Below, in pieces: positions 10,968 through 20,464 of a stretch of 64,000 nt of DNA. The stretch spans positions 5,332,001 through 5,396,000 of the forward strand of contig NC_060258.1 of assembly GCF_921293095.1 (NCBI RefSeq). Direction: 5' to 3'. Made by a program: the position numbers and the translations under genes. The notes beneath the pieces were generated by a model. That model was not told the origin of the DNA. It did not search any database and saw only the letters and a list, made by a program, of their open reading frames with translations. Each line of letters starts with the position of its first letter. Position 1 is the stretch's first letter. This DNA is from Ischnura elegans (Eukaryota; Arthropoda; Insecta; Odonata; Coenagrionidae).

Positions 10968-11215
10968 AAACCTCCCGTATAATAACAAACTATAGTACTA
11001 TATGCTGTTAGAAATAGAATATAGAATAGGAATTAAGAAACATGCATTAAGTTTTACATAGGTTAGCAGGCTACACTACAAGTCATGCAATCTATTTATG
11101 AGTTCTATCGCTGCCGTTATAATCTCTTATTGATCGTGGAAAAAATGACATTCGGAATCTGTCTGTTCTACAATCTATCTCTCTTATTTTATTTATATGA
11201 TCTGATTTTCCGTAG
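10968..11215 (-). mobile_element. LINE family A 3' fragment
   Basis: Minus-strand 3' UTR and the last ORF2 codons up to about SDHINKIREID. It ends abruptly at 11215, where MITE M1 sequence follows. Confidence 0.8.
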
Positions 11216-11283
11216 CACCCTGAGGCACCCCAGTATTTTGCGCCTAAAACCCCCCTAGCGTTAATTCCTAGCTGCACCCCTGG
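11216..11283 (+). mobile_element. hAT-type MITE M1, right end
   Basis: It carries the terminal part with TTTTGCGCCTAAAACCCCCC and the final GCACCCCTG, as at the right end of the complete copy (3269). The left part is missing. Confidence 0.6.
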
Positions 11284-11284
11284 T

Positions 11285-11815
11285 GCAGGGTAATATATAT
11301 ATATCGGAAGAAGGTAATCATTAATGCATACATTTATGTGGTGGAAATCCGTGGTTACTGAAGACGTACCACAGATTGGACCAACACGGCCAATATTTGT
11401 TACTCGAATATTTCGGGCTCAAATAACTGGACAGACCTCTGCCGTTTCTTAACCCCCTCACTGCTGTTCATCTCCGAAAACCTTCTCCTCACATTCGGCG
11501 AAAAGGTTAAAATGCGTTTCGTGGGCCCGTGGAGCAGGTACTTCAATAATAATGGGCGTGGTACACCCTCCGAAGGGTCGCTAATCCGGGACCCCATCCT
11601 CGACGAGCTAGCACACGGAAGACCGTCTCATCGACCCTACCAGCGGGGGTCAAAAAGTGACCGCTCTGACTTCAATTTGAATATCAATCAATCAATCCAA
11701 TCATCAAAAAATGATTGTTTTCATCGCACTCCTACCAATCAAGCAATCAAGTACGTCTTTGAACCGTGTTTCTGCGATGAAAAATAACGATATTGTTAAC
11801 TTTGCTGATTTGAAT
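11285..11815 (+). repeat. Dispersed repeat E, copy 1
   Basis: This matches 24478-24985 over its whole length, part of 12212-12365 in inverted orientation, and 63400-63570. Recognisable words are ACGTACCACAGATTGGACC and AATCAATCAATC. The short frames here are shadows of this repeat. Confidence 0.7.
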
Positions 11816-11817
11816 AT

Positions 11818-12168
11818 CAGATCATATAAATAAAATAAGAGAGATAGATTGCAGAACAGACAGATTCCGAATGTCATTTTTTCCACGATCAATAAGAGAT
11901 TATAACGGCAGCAATGGAACTCGTAAATAGATTGCATGAATTGTAGTGTAGCCTACTAACCTATGTAAAACTTAATGCATGTTTCTGAATTTCTATTCTA
12001 TATTCTATTTCTAACAGCTTATAGTAGTATAGTTTGTTATTATACGGGACGTTTTTTGGACGGTGTGGTGTGCATGTGGGAGTCCAAATGCATGCTGCAT
12101 GCTGGTGATTGATCACCCCCTGTCAAACACCCTAGAGGTGGCTCGCAGGGTATTAAGTAGGTGTAGAT
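11818..12168 (+). mobile_element. LINE family A 3' fragment
   Basis: The last 40 codons of ORF2 (SDHINKIREIDCRTDRFR to stop), complete 3' UTR and tail. Its position directly after repeat E explains part of the size difference between the two segmental copies. Confidence 0.85.
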
Positions 12169-12211
12169 GCTAAAAAAAAGCGACAGCAGACCACAGTAAA
12201 ATGGCCATTTT

Positions 12212-12365
12212 AGCAAAGTTAACAGAATAGTTATTTTTCATCGCAGAAACACGGTTCAAAGTAGTACGTGATTGCTTGATTGGTAGGAGTGCGATGGAAG
12301 CAATCATTCTTTGATGATCGGATTGATTGATTGATTTTCAAAATGCAGTCAGAGCGGTCACTTTT
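12212..12365 (-). repeat. Repeat E fragment, inverted
   Basis: Reverse complement of about 11640-11790, including the run TGATTGATTGATTTTC. With copy 1 it forms an inverted pair about 450 bases apart. Confidence 0.65.
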
Positions 12366-12435
12366 TGGGGAGGGAGGCTGGTAGGGTCGACGAGACTTAC
12401 TAGGTACGATCACAGCAGTAAAAGGGTTAATCGTC

Positions 12436-12698
12436 AACAGCGGCTCCGAGTCCATGGGGACTGAGGGGGCCAAACCCCACTCAAAAATTCGTTATGGGCG
12501 TGAGGAAAAAATGTTTCAGGCTTGTCGATTTTCAACAGTGTGTCCAGATATCGAGATTCGAGTCATCAGGGTTCTTATATTGATCATATGACTCTTCTAA
12601 AATGCTCAAAAAACTTAAAATTCAATGCTGATAACATTTCCCGGGGCAAGGTCGCCGGTTTGGGCCCCCCCAATATTTTTTGTAAGTCGGCACCCCTG
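12436..12698 (+). mobile_element. hAT-type MITE M2
   Basis: It begins near CAGCGGCTCCGAGTCC and ends GTCGGCACCCCTG, giving CAG...CTG inverted ends. Related copies lie at 12873-13061, 25110-25158 and 41576-41830, all sharing CAGATATC(G/A)AGATTCGAG and TTGATCATATGACTCTT. Confidence 0.6.
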
Positions 12699-12872
12699 CT
12701 TACATTGCAATTTATTAAGTATCTTGCTTTTAAATTTCAAACTTTTTATATAAAAGTTCACTATGGAAGGTGTAGAAATATAATACAACTAAGGTGCAGA
12801 TTAAAACTAGTAAAAATACATTTAAAAATTAGGCGAAAATGCATAAACATTTTTATATTAGGAGAACATGGC

Positions 12873-13061
12873 CAGTGGCATAGCCAGGAATTTCGTTCGG
12901 ATGTCCAGATATCGAGATTCGAGTTATCAGGGTTCTTATGTTGATCATATGACTCTTCTAAAATGCTTAAAAAACTTAAAATTCAATACTGATAAAATTT
13001 CCCGGGGCAAGATTCCCGGTTTGCCCCCCCCCCCAGTATTTTTTGTGAGTCGACATCCCTG
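12873..13061 (+). mobile_element. hAT-type MITE M2, second copy
   Basis: It starts CAGTGGCATAGCC and ends CGACATCCCTG. About 190 bases, 5' part shortened against the copy at 12436. I could not see a convincing 8-bp target duplication. Confidence 0.6.
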
Positions 13062-14060
13062 ATCGTCAACACAGCTTGAAACAACATACTATATAGGTAG
13101 TGATAATATTGTCACGACGACACATCACTTGCTTGTTTAAAACACTTGCTTTCATCATTTACAATTAGTTGAGGCACAACCTCTTATCAACGCGTTGTTT
13201 ACGTTCGGATTAAAGATATTTATAGTGTTACCAGCCATTCCGTTTGTATTGCGCTCGAATCAATATCATATTCTGAATAGTTCGTAGTAAAATATTCCAC
13301 TATATGCATGTGCCACGCGTTTCAATAACATTTTACTAATATCTATTAACTTATAATTCGTCAAAAACGAATGATTCCAATGATTAAAGTATTCGACCAA
13401 CCAAGAAAAACCGTTGTTACTGAAGAAGTAAGATATATATTGGACCAACGCGGTCAATATATCTTACTAGTCGAACGTTTTGGACACACCAGCTTGTTTA
13501 AAAACACTAATCTTCCTCATTTAGTCGCGGCTATCCAATCCGAGGCAATAGTTCTTTGTTTACATTCGAATAACAAATGATTATAGTGTTACCAACCATT
13601 CTGAATTTAATAAGTTGGAATCGATGTTATATTTTGAATTGTTTTTATTGGAATATTCATTTGTACACAACATCGATTCCTCTTTTTAACATTTATTTAA
13701 GATGTACGAAGAAATAATATCATAATATATCATTCGTGGAAAGCAATCGTAAGCTAATACTAAGAAACTTAATAATAGAAAATTCAAAGTCCAAAGTCAT
13801 AAAAACGCTATGCATTCCAATGAATACTGCATTATGAAATGTACAAACGAAACATATAACCCTTCATCATGAAAATATAGTTTGATCTTTCATTTGAATG
13901 CCTTAGGTGGTGCCACCTTCCATAAAGTTCTCACGTTACATCAATATTAAATATGAAGACGGAATTTTAACCATAAGATTTTTCGAACATTACTTGAATT
14001 ACACATAGTAGTAATAAGAAATTCGTAAACAAACGTCGCCACCTGTATAATAACACTTAT
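13062..14060 (+). repeat. Segmental duplication block X, copy 1
   Basis: Collinear with 25168-25830 (shared words GCATGTGCCACGCG/GCATGTGTCATGCC and ATTTTAACCATAAGATTTT). Copy 2 lacks about 300 internal bases. Around 13434-13466 there is a palindrome-like segment centred on GACCAACGCGGTC. No gene is apparent. Confidence 0.7.
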
Positions 14061-14810
14061 TTTCTTATTCAGTCGACGAACTAGTACTTCGAAATACGTT
14101 GTTGACATCCGATTAACATAAATTGGTAGAGTTTTAAAACTCTTAGCCGAAGAGTGTGTAATACAAAGTATTCAATATCATATTTTGAAATGAACTAAAG
14201 CAAGAGATTGTGCTTATTGGTCGGAAACATAGTTTTTAATTGTTAATTTCATTCGCAAACCTCTTTTCCGAGTACAAGCGTAAATAAAGTTTTACATTCT
14301 CAATAGTCGCCAGACCTCCCTTAATCAAATCAGTCTAGTAGCTTGGGAGCTCCACTTCAATGTCGTAAGTCTCAGGATTCAGATCAGATGAGGCATTTTT
14401 TCCTTAATAAGTGCTGATTTTATCAGTTAATCGCATGTGTTTTAGCGTTTCTTATAGTCCTGTGAATTAAAAAATATATTTTACATAGAGTGCAATCTAT
14501 TTAGTACGAATGTTGCCTCTGAAGCACTTGTGTTGTAAAAATTTAAATTCCTTGTTGACTAGACCGCTTATACCGCTTCTCCGTGTGAAATAAGTTGCTG
14601 CCAGCCAAACTGCGCAGTTTGGGCCTCAAGGCTTGGCCTTCACGCAGGAGCGCAGGAGCGACGTATTTCCCTTGGGGTGAATTTCGGGGAAATGCGCACG
14701 GTTATTTGGGGGGGGGGGGGGGGAACTACGCAGTTTGGTAGAAGTCGCATTTATTTCCCATTACAGTTGGGAATTTCGGTTCATTTGGTGGAGTCGGTTC
14801 ATGCGATTTT

Positions 14811-15342
14811 TATCATTTATCGTGGAATAAACATATTCGAGAAATAACCGGTCAAGCTAATCGTAAAATGGGTTTTGTTAAAAGAATATTAGGAAAGTGC
14901 GACGACAAAGTGAGAGAAATTAGCTACTTTTCCCTCGTTAGACCACATTTAGAATACGCTGCCAGTGTTTGGGACCCTCATGAAAAAGGCTTAATAACAG
15001 AGTTAGAACGCGTGCAAAGAAGAGCTGCCAGGTATGTGAAAGGTCGTTACGATAGTCTTGTTAGTGTAACTGACCTCTTAGATAAACACGGATGGGAATC
15101 TCTGTCGGACCTTTGATTGAAAAATAGACTAAACCTTTTAGATAAATTCAAGAGCAGTGTCTTTTCTGACGAAGTTAACCATATCTTGCGGACGCCAACG
15201 TACTACGGAAGGTCAGATCATATAAACACGGTGTGGTGTGCATGTGGGAGTCCAAATGCATGCTGCATGCTGGTGATTGATCACCCCCTACCAAACACCC
15301 TAGAGGTGGCTCGCAGGGTATTAAGTAGATGTAGATGATTTG
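14811..15342 (+). mobile_element. LINE family A 3' fragment with internal UTR deletion
   Basis: Coding sequence from about SWNKHIREITG to SDHI, then a jump at about 15228 straight into the distal UTR (CACGGTGTGGTGTGCATG) and the tail. A premature TGA after SLSDL (15114-15116) also breaks the frame. The empty site is preserved in the two other block Y copies. Confidence 0.8.
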
Positions 15343-15702
15343 ATTCGTGGCAATGATTCGGTTCTTTAAATCATTCATAATTAACCGAATGAACCGTGGA
15401 ATCTGAAATCCATGTGAATATCGAATCCATATGAATATTGATTCAATCTGAATCTGTGCGAATCTCGAATAAATAATGCATGCGTAACCAGAAGCCGATC
15501 CAGGATTTTTGGGGTGGTTAATTATTACTGTGGTAAATTTCTATTTATTTTGATATGAAAGTTATTAAAATGAAATTGAATGACTGAATCTCCGTTATAC
15601 ACAAAATAGAACGAAAGATATTGATAATCGTGCGAAACTCTTGTCTATTTTATTATTGGGGGTGGGAAGGGAATGGCAAATCCGCCTACCTATGTGTGTA
15701 AT

Positions 15703-15765
15703 GATTGATCACCCCCTGCCAAACACCCTAGAGGTGGCTCGCATGGTATTATGTAGGTGTAGATG
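15703..15765 (+). mobile_element. Very short LINE 3' tail insertion
   Basis: Only the final ~60 bases of the LINE A type 3' end (TGATTGATCACCCC to GTAGGTGTAGATG). The same remnant is at 32125-32180 in block Y copy 3, so it predates that duplication. Confidence 0.65.
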
Positions 15766-15893
15766 TATTAATCATACTTGAATCTGTCTACTTACAGCAT
15801 TTCGAATATTCCAAAAGCTTTTTTCACGTTCTACGAAATCAGTGCATATCAGTTCTGTCACACTATACACACACTGTTCGCTGTCTGTACACA

Positions 15894-17789
15894 GGCAGCG
15901 AACCGAGATGGTACGACGCGGAAGTGAGAAGATCATTGAGGCGACAGAGAGCGTTTCATGCAAAAATGAAAAAAGTCAGCACGGATTTATCCGCTAATGA
16001 ACGCGAGCTAATAATTAAAAAATATAGGATGACTAAAGCCGCCACGAAGGAAGCCTTCAGGAATGCGTTCACGAATTTTAAAAGAAAAACGCTAGTAGAG
16101 CAGTTACAGGATAACCCAAAAGCGTTTTGGTCATATGTCAGGGAAGTTCAAGGTAAACGATCTACCGTATGTTCGCAGAGAAACGACAATGGAGATGTGT
16201 TGAGAAGCAGTTACGATAAAACCAATTTATTAAATTCCTACTTTAAGAGCGTGTTCACGGAGCCTTCCGAAAACTCACCCGAGACCGATGACAATCACTG
16301 TATACATAAGATGCCAGCTATTGACATTAGTACGCTCGGAATAGAAAATATATTGAAATCGCTTAGTCCAAATAAATCACCCGGTCCAGACGAAATCCCT
16401 TCTCGCGTATATAAAGAACTAGCCTCAGAAATTGCCCATTACTTGCAGTTAATATTCAGTAAATCCATCAAGCAACACCAAGTACCTAATGACTGGAAAA
16501 TCGCTAATGTAACGCCAATATTTAAAAGTGGAGACAAGGAACAACCTTCTAATTACAGGCCGATATCTTTAACGTCCATCTCTTGCAAAGTCCTTGAACA
16601 CATCGTAGTCAGCACGGTAATGAAACACCTAGACGCGCAAAACTTATTAATGGGAACTCAACATGGATTCAGGAAAAACAGATCGTGCGAAACTCAGTTA
16701 GCGCTTTTCGCCCACGATATTTTAGTCTCCGGGGAAGACAACATTCCAGTAGACGCGATTTTTCTTGATTTCAAAAAGGCATTTGATAAAGTACCCCACA
16801 GAAAGTTAATAATAAAACTGAAATCTTATGGTCTAGACGAAGATGTCATTTCCTGGATTAGAGCATTTTTGAGCGACCGCGTCCAAAGAGTAGTATTAGA
16901 CGGTGCAGTCTCCAATGAGGTTAGAGTCACTTCTGGCGTTCCTCAGGGTAGTGTCATTGGCCCACTCCTATTCCTTCTTTATATAAACGACATTGGCGAA
17001 GTAGTGCAGAGCAAGTTACGATTATTTGCAGACGACGCTGTAGTTTACACAGAAATCCGTTCCAGCAAAGATATAGATGAACTAACGAATGACCTTGCTG
17101 CTATCCAAGCTTGGTGCGATGCTTGGCAGTTAGAATTAAATTTGGAAAAATGCGTCGTAATGAATTTTTGGAAGAAGAATAACTCCCTACAGCGTAACTT
17201 TATAATTCGGGGCACCCAGTTAAAGGCAGTTGAATCCGTGAAATATCTAGGGGTTAGACTCAATAATGATCTATCGTGGAATAAACATATTCGAGAAATA
17301 TCCGGTCAAGCTAATCGTAAAATGGGTTTTGTTAAAAGAATATTAGGAAAGTGCGACGACAAAGTGAGAGAAATTAGCTACTTTTCCCTCGTTAGGCCAC
17401 ATCTGCAATACGCAGCCAGTGTTTGGGACCCTCATGAAAAAGGCTTAATAACAGAGTTAGAACGCGTGCAAAGAAGAGCTGCCAGGTATGTGAAAGGTCG
17501 CTACGATAGTCTTGTTAGTGTAACTGACCTCTTAGATAAACTCGGATGGGAATCTCTGTCGGACCGTAGATTGAAAAATAGACTAAACCTTTTAGATAAA
17601 TTCAAGAGCAGTGTCTTTTCTGACGAAGTTAACCATATCTTGCGGACGCCAACGTACTACGGAAGATCAGATCATATAAATAAAATAAGAGAGATAGATT
17701 GCAGAACAGACAGATTCCGAATGTCATTTTTTCCACGATCGATAAGAGATTATAACGGCAGCAATAGAACTCGTAAATGGATTGCATGA
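15894..17789 (+). CDS. Non-LTR retrotransposon ORF2 fragment: reverse transcriptase (family A)
   Basis: Same protein as at 6658-8664, but about 45 residues shorter at the N-terminus. It keeps [45 protein letters not shown] and the catalytic FADD (near 17028-17038). The first residues come from the truncation point, and there is no initiation ATG at the start. The normal family A stop TAG after RTRK is changed to TGG, so the frame runs three codons further (WIA) to TGA. Apart from that it is fully open and differs from the other long copy by scattered substitutions such as HRKLIIKL for HGKLILKL, consistent with separate recent insertions. It lacks the endonuclease domain and cannot move by itself. 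Confidence 0.9.
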   Translation, partial: GSEPRWYDAEVRRSLRRQRAFHAKMKKVSTDLSANERELIIKKYRMTKAATKEAFRNAFTNFKRKTLVEQLQDNPKAFWSYVREVQGKRSTVCSQRNDNGDVLRSSYDKTNLLNSYFKSVFTEPSENSPETDDNHCIHKMPAIDISTLGIENILKSLSPNKSPGPDEIPSRVYKELASEIAHYLQLIFSKSIKQHQVPNDWKIANVTPIFKSGDKEQPSNYRPISLTSISCKVLEHIVVSTVMKHLDAQNLLMGTQHGFRKNRSCETQLALFAHDILVSGEDNIPVDAIFLDFKKAFDKVPHRKLIIKLKSYGLDEDVISWIRAFLSDRVQRVVLDGAVSNEVRVTSGVPQGSVIGPLLFLLYINDIGEVVQSKLRLFADDAVVYTEIRSSKDIDELTNDLAAIQAWCDAWQLELNLEKCVVMNFWKKNNSLQRNFIIRGTQLKAVESVKYLGVRLNNDLSWNKHIREISGQANRKMGFVKRILGKCDDKVREISYFSLVRPHLQYAASVWDPHEKGLITELERVQRRAARYVKGRYDSLVSVTDLLDKLGWESLSDRRLKNRLNLLDKFKSSVFSDEVNHILRTPTYYGRSDHINKIREIDCRTDRFRMSFFPRSIRDYNGSNRTRKWIA

Positions 17790-18016
17790 CTTGTAGTGTA
17801 GCTTACTAACCTATATAAAACTTAATGCATGTTTCTGAATTTCTATTCTATTTCTAACAGCATTTAGTAGTATAGTTTGTTATTATACGGGACGTTTTTT
17901 TTGGACGTTGTGGTGTGCATGTGGGAGTCCAAATGCATGCTGCATGCTGGTGATTGATCACCCCCTGCCAAACACCCTAGAGGTGGCTCGCAGGATATTA
18001 TGTAGATGTAGATAGA
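15894..18016 (+). mobile_element. LINE family A, second long 5'-truncated copy
   Basis: It begins at codons for GSEPRWYD, includes the whole RT part of ORF2, the 3' UTR and a TAGATG tail near 18016. It is inserted at the right edge of block Y. Confidence 0.9.
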
Positions 18017-18017
18017 T

Positions 18018-20222
18018 GTACCGTCGTCGCCTTCTCGTCAGCGTTCTTACCATCTTCTCGTGGTCACTTTCATAACCATTCCATTGATGATCCAAAACAG
18101 TCGCAATATTTAGTTAACAGAGTCATAAAATACCAAATACCTATTTATGATTTTTTTTTCGATTTCAAAAACTTCAAAGGTGTCTATTTAACCTATAACA
18201 AAACGTGAGGAAGCAATGTATTATCGTCCTAGCCGACGAAAAATCATCTTTATTATTAAAAATTCGTCTCCTTCCGTTGAAGTACCTCAGATATCAACTC
18301 GGGAAACCACTGATCTGCCAAAATATAGCCGATAGTTATCTGCTTTGCTAGAAATTTTACTAGTTTCCCATAAAATGCTTCAGCGCTCGCCGATTCTCAA
18401 GTGTTCTTAGGCATGGGTTCGCCCTGAGAGATTTGGCTGGGCTATTACCTTGTCTACACTACACACTTAACTTAAGTGACTTCACTTAAATATAATCTTA
18501 AATGTGGTGCGGTAGCTAAACTTGAGCTTTAAGTCGACTTCAGCACCGTGATTGTCTATATCGGGAAACAGTTATGTTGACAGATGAAGGTCTAGGAGAG
18601 CAATTAGTGATTCTTTGATCCAAAGCGACTATTATTTGAAATAAACTTCCAAACTCCGTGAATTAACCATTTTGGATTCAGAAGGTTAAAAGGAAAGACC
18701 GATTTCAGTTCCTGAGGGAACGCTATATGGCGAGAGGTGATGGAGCCAGAGGAATTTAGAATTACTAAGCGTGACTTCGTGGAATGACATATTCATAACG
18801 TAAACAAAAACACGTATTGCTAGTCAAATTCCACTGCTTTATTAAAACCATTGATGTTAAATTTCAACCATTAATTCCTCCCACGTTCGATGAAATCGCC
18901 ACATCTTATCTCCCTCGGCATCCCAAGGACTAAAATTAAAGCCCTATGCAATAGTTTCAATAACGGTGTGTGGGAAGTTACTGAGTGCATTCGTTTAAGT
19001 TATTTTCGATTATGACATCATGGAAAATAAACTGTTTTACCGGATCCTCTGCCGTCGTCTCATTGTCAGTCTTAAAATTCCTTAAAACGTTTCTAAGTTT
19101 TATAAATCAAGTTTCACCGTGAGCAACAGGCATAGCAATTAGTTTTCACGGATATAAAACCAACAATAAGATGAGAAACACCACAAAATAAATTCGTCGA
19201 ATTAATAACCCCAACACTAGAAATTAACTAACGAAATAGAACGCTCAATAACCACATCATAGAATACAGCACAGCTTAGAACATAATCAACGGAATGATT
19301 CAGAAGTGAGATGGGTATTATGTGCCATTTACAACACTTGAAGAGCTTCAACCGTGCGGAAACAGTTGCCAACGCAATTTAAGTTGGGTTCTAAGATGAC
19401 TTAAGTGGAGGTGTACTTAAATGAAGCTGGTGACACCTACAATACCAACTTAAGTACAGAGCCAACTTAAGTAGTCACTTAAGTTACTAGTGTAGACCCG
19501 GCATAATGCCTGTTCAACACGCTCGGATCAGCTCATCCGGCTTAGCTCAGCCAAATCGCTCAGCGCGAACCCACTCTTGACGAGAGGCTTAAGTCGACCC
19601 CTCGCCATCTGATGGCAATAACTGAAAGCTTAAGAGCACTTGAAAAACGGCGAGCACTGAAGAATTTTATGGAAAAATTCCTAGCAAACACATAATTACC
19701 AGATTTATATTGGCAGATCAATGTATTATGGAGTTGTTATCTGTGGTACTTCTACTGAAGGAGATGAATTTACAATAATTAAGATGATTTTTCGTCGGCT
19801 AGGGCGATAATACCTTCTCAGGTTTTGTCACAGGTTAAGTAGAGAATTTTGAAGTTTTTACATCGAAAAAAATCCTAAATATATATTTGGTATGTTATGA
19901 CTCCGTTAATTAAATATTACGACTGTTTTGGATCATCAATGGAATGGTTATGAAGGTGAACGCGAGAAGATGGTAAGAACGATGACGAGAAGGGGACGAC
20001 GGCGAAGGCTTTGTATTTCTTGTTCACTGGGAACGTATAAAAATATATCAGTAAGAACGTTGGTCTCATCCACAACCCCATTTCGAGCACGCACCACTAA
20101 CTTTGTCATATGGGCTCAGTGAGGGGAACCACACTCAGACCGAAAACAGCCAAATACACGCGATCAGCCGCCAGGACGGCTGATCCTAGGCGCTGAGCCG
20201 AGCGTGTAGAATGGTGTAGAAC
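18018..20222. mobile_element. Foldback element F2 with nested DNA transposon
   Basis: The left arm (18018-18420) and right arm (19504-20160) correspond to the arms of F1, and the right arm is nearly identical to 5103-5765. The central spacer word GGGCTAATGCC of F1 is here split by a 1055-bp insertion. Neither arm codes for a transposase. Confidence 0.75.
18448..19502. mobile_element. PIF/Harbinger-like non-autonomous element inside F2
   Basis: The ends are inverted repeats: TGTCTACACTACACACTTAA at the left, and at the right the complement of a sequence reading GGTCTACACTAGTAACTTAA. The repeats continue inward with several ACTTAAGT words. The empty site in F1 (near 5130) shows the insertion directly. 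Flanking TTA/TAA is compatible with a 3-bp target duplication as in PIF/Harbinger, but the exact border is uncertain. No long frame. Confidence 0.6.
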
Positions 20223-20464
20223 AGACATCTACATCTACATCTACACAATACCCTGCGAGCCACCTATAGGGTGTTTGGCAGGGGGTGACCAATCACCAAC
20301 ATGCAGCATGCAAGAGGACCGCCACATGCACACCACACAGTCAAAGAAATATTACGCACACTAGAAGAATATACATGCTTATTCACAAAAAAATGCTAAT
20401 GGTTAGAAATTCCTAGAGCAAATACATGCAAGGTTAGAACTACGAAAACATGCAATGGGTGATC

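Larger units (their letters stand above)
14060..15890 (+). repeat. Segmental duplication block Y, copy 1 (contains a LINE insertion)
   Basis: Collinear with 26340-27460 and 31318-32290. Landmarks are TTTTAAAACTCTTAGCCGAAG, the GCCAAACTGCGCAGTTTGG palindrome-like word, a poly-G run near 14708 and the internal MITE-like piece starting GAAGCCGATCCAGG. LINE A 3' sequence (14811-15342) interrupts it here but not in the other copies. Confidence 0.7.

Noticed and set aside
12522..13062. Overlapping plus-strand frames with RYRDSS-QGS-DHMTLLKC words
   Set aside because: They repeat because the underlying MITE M2 repeats; the frame is not kept among copies.
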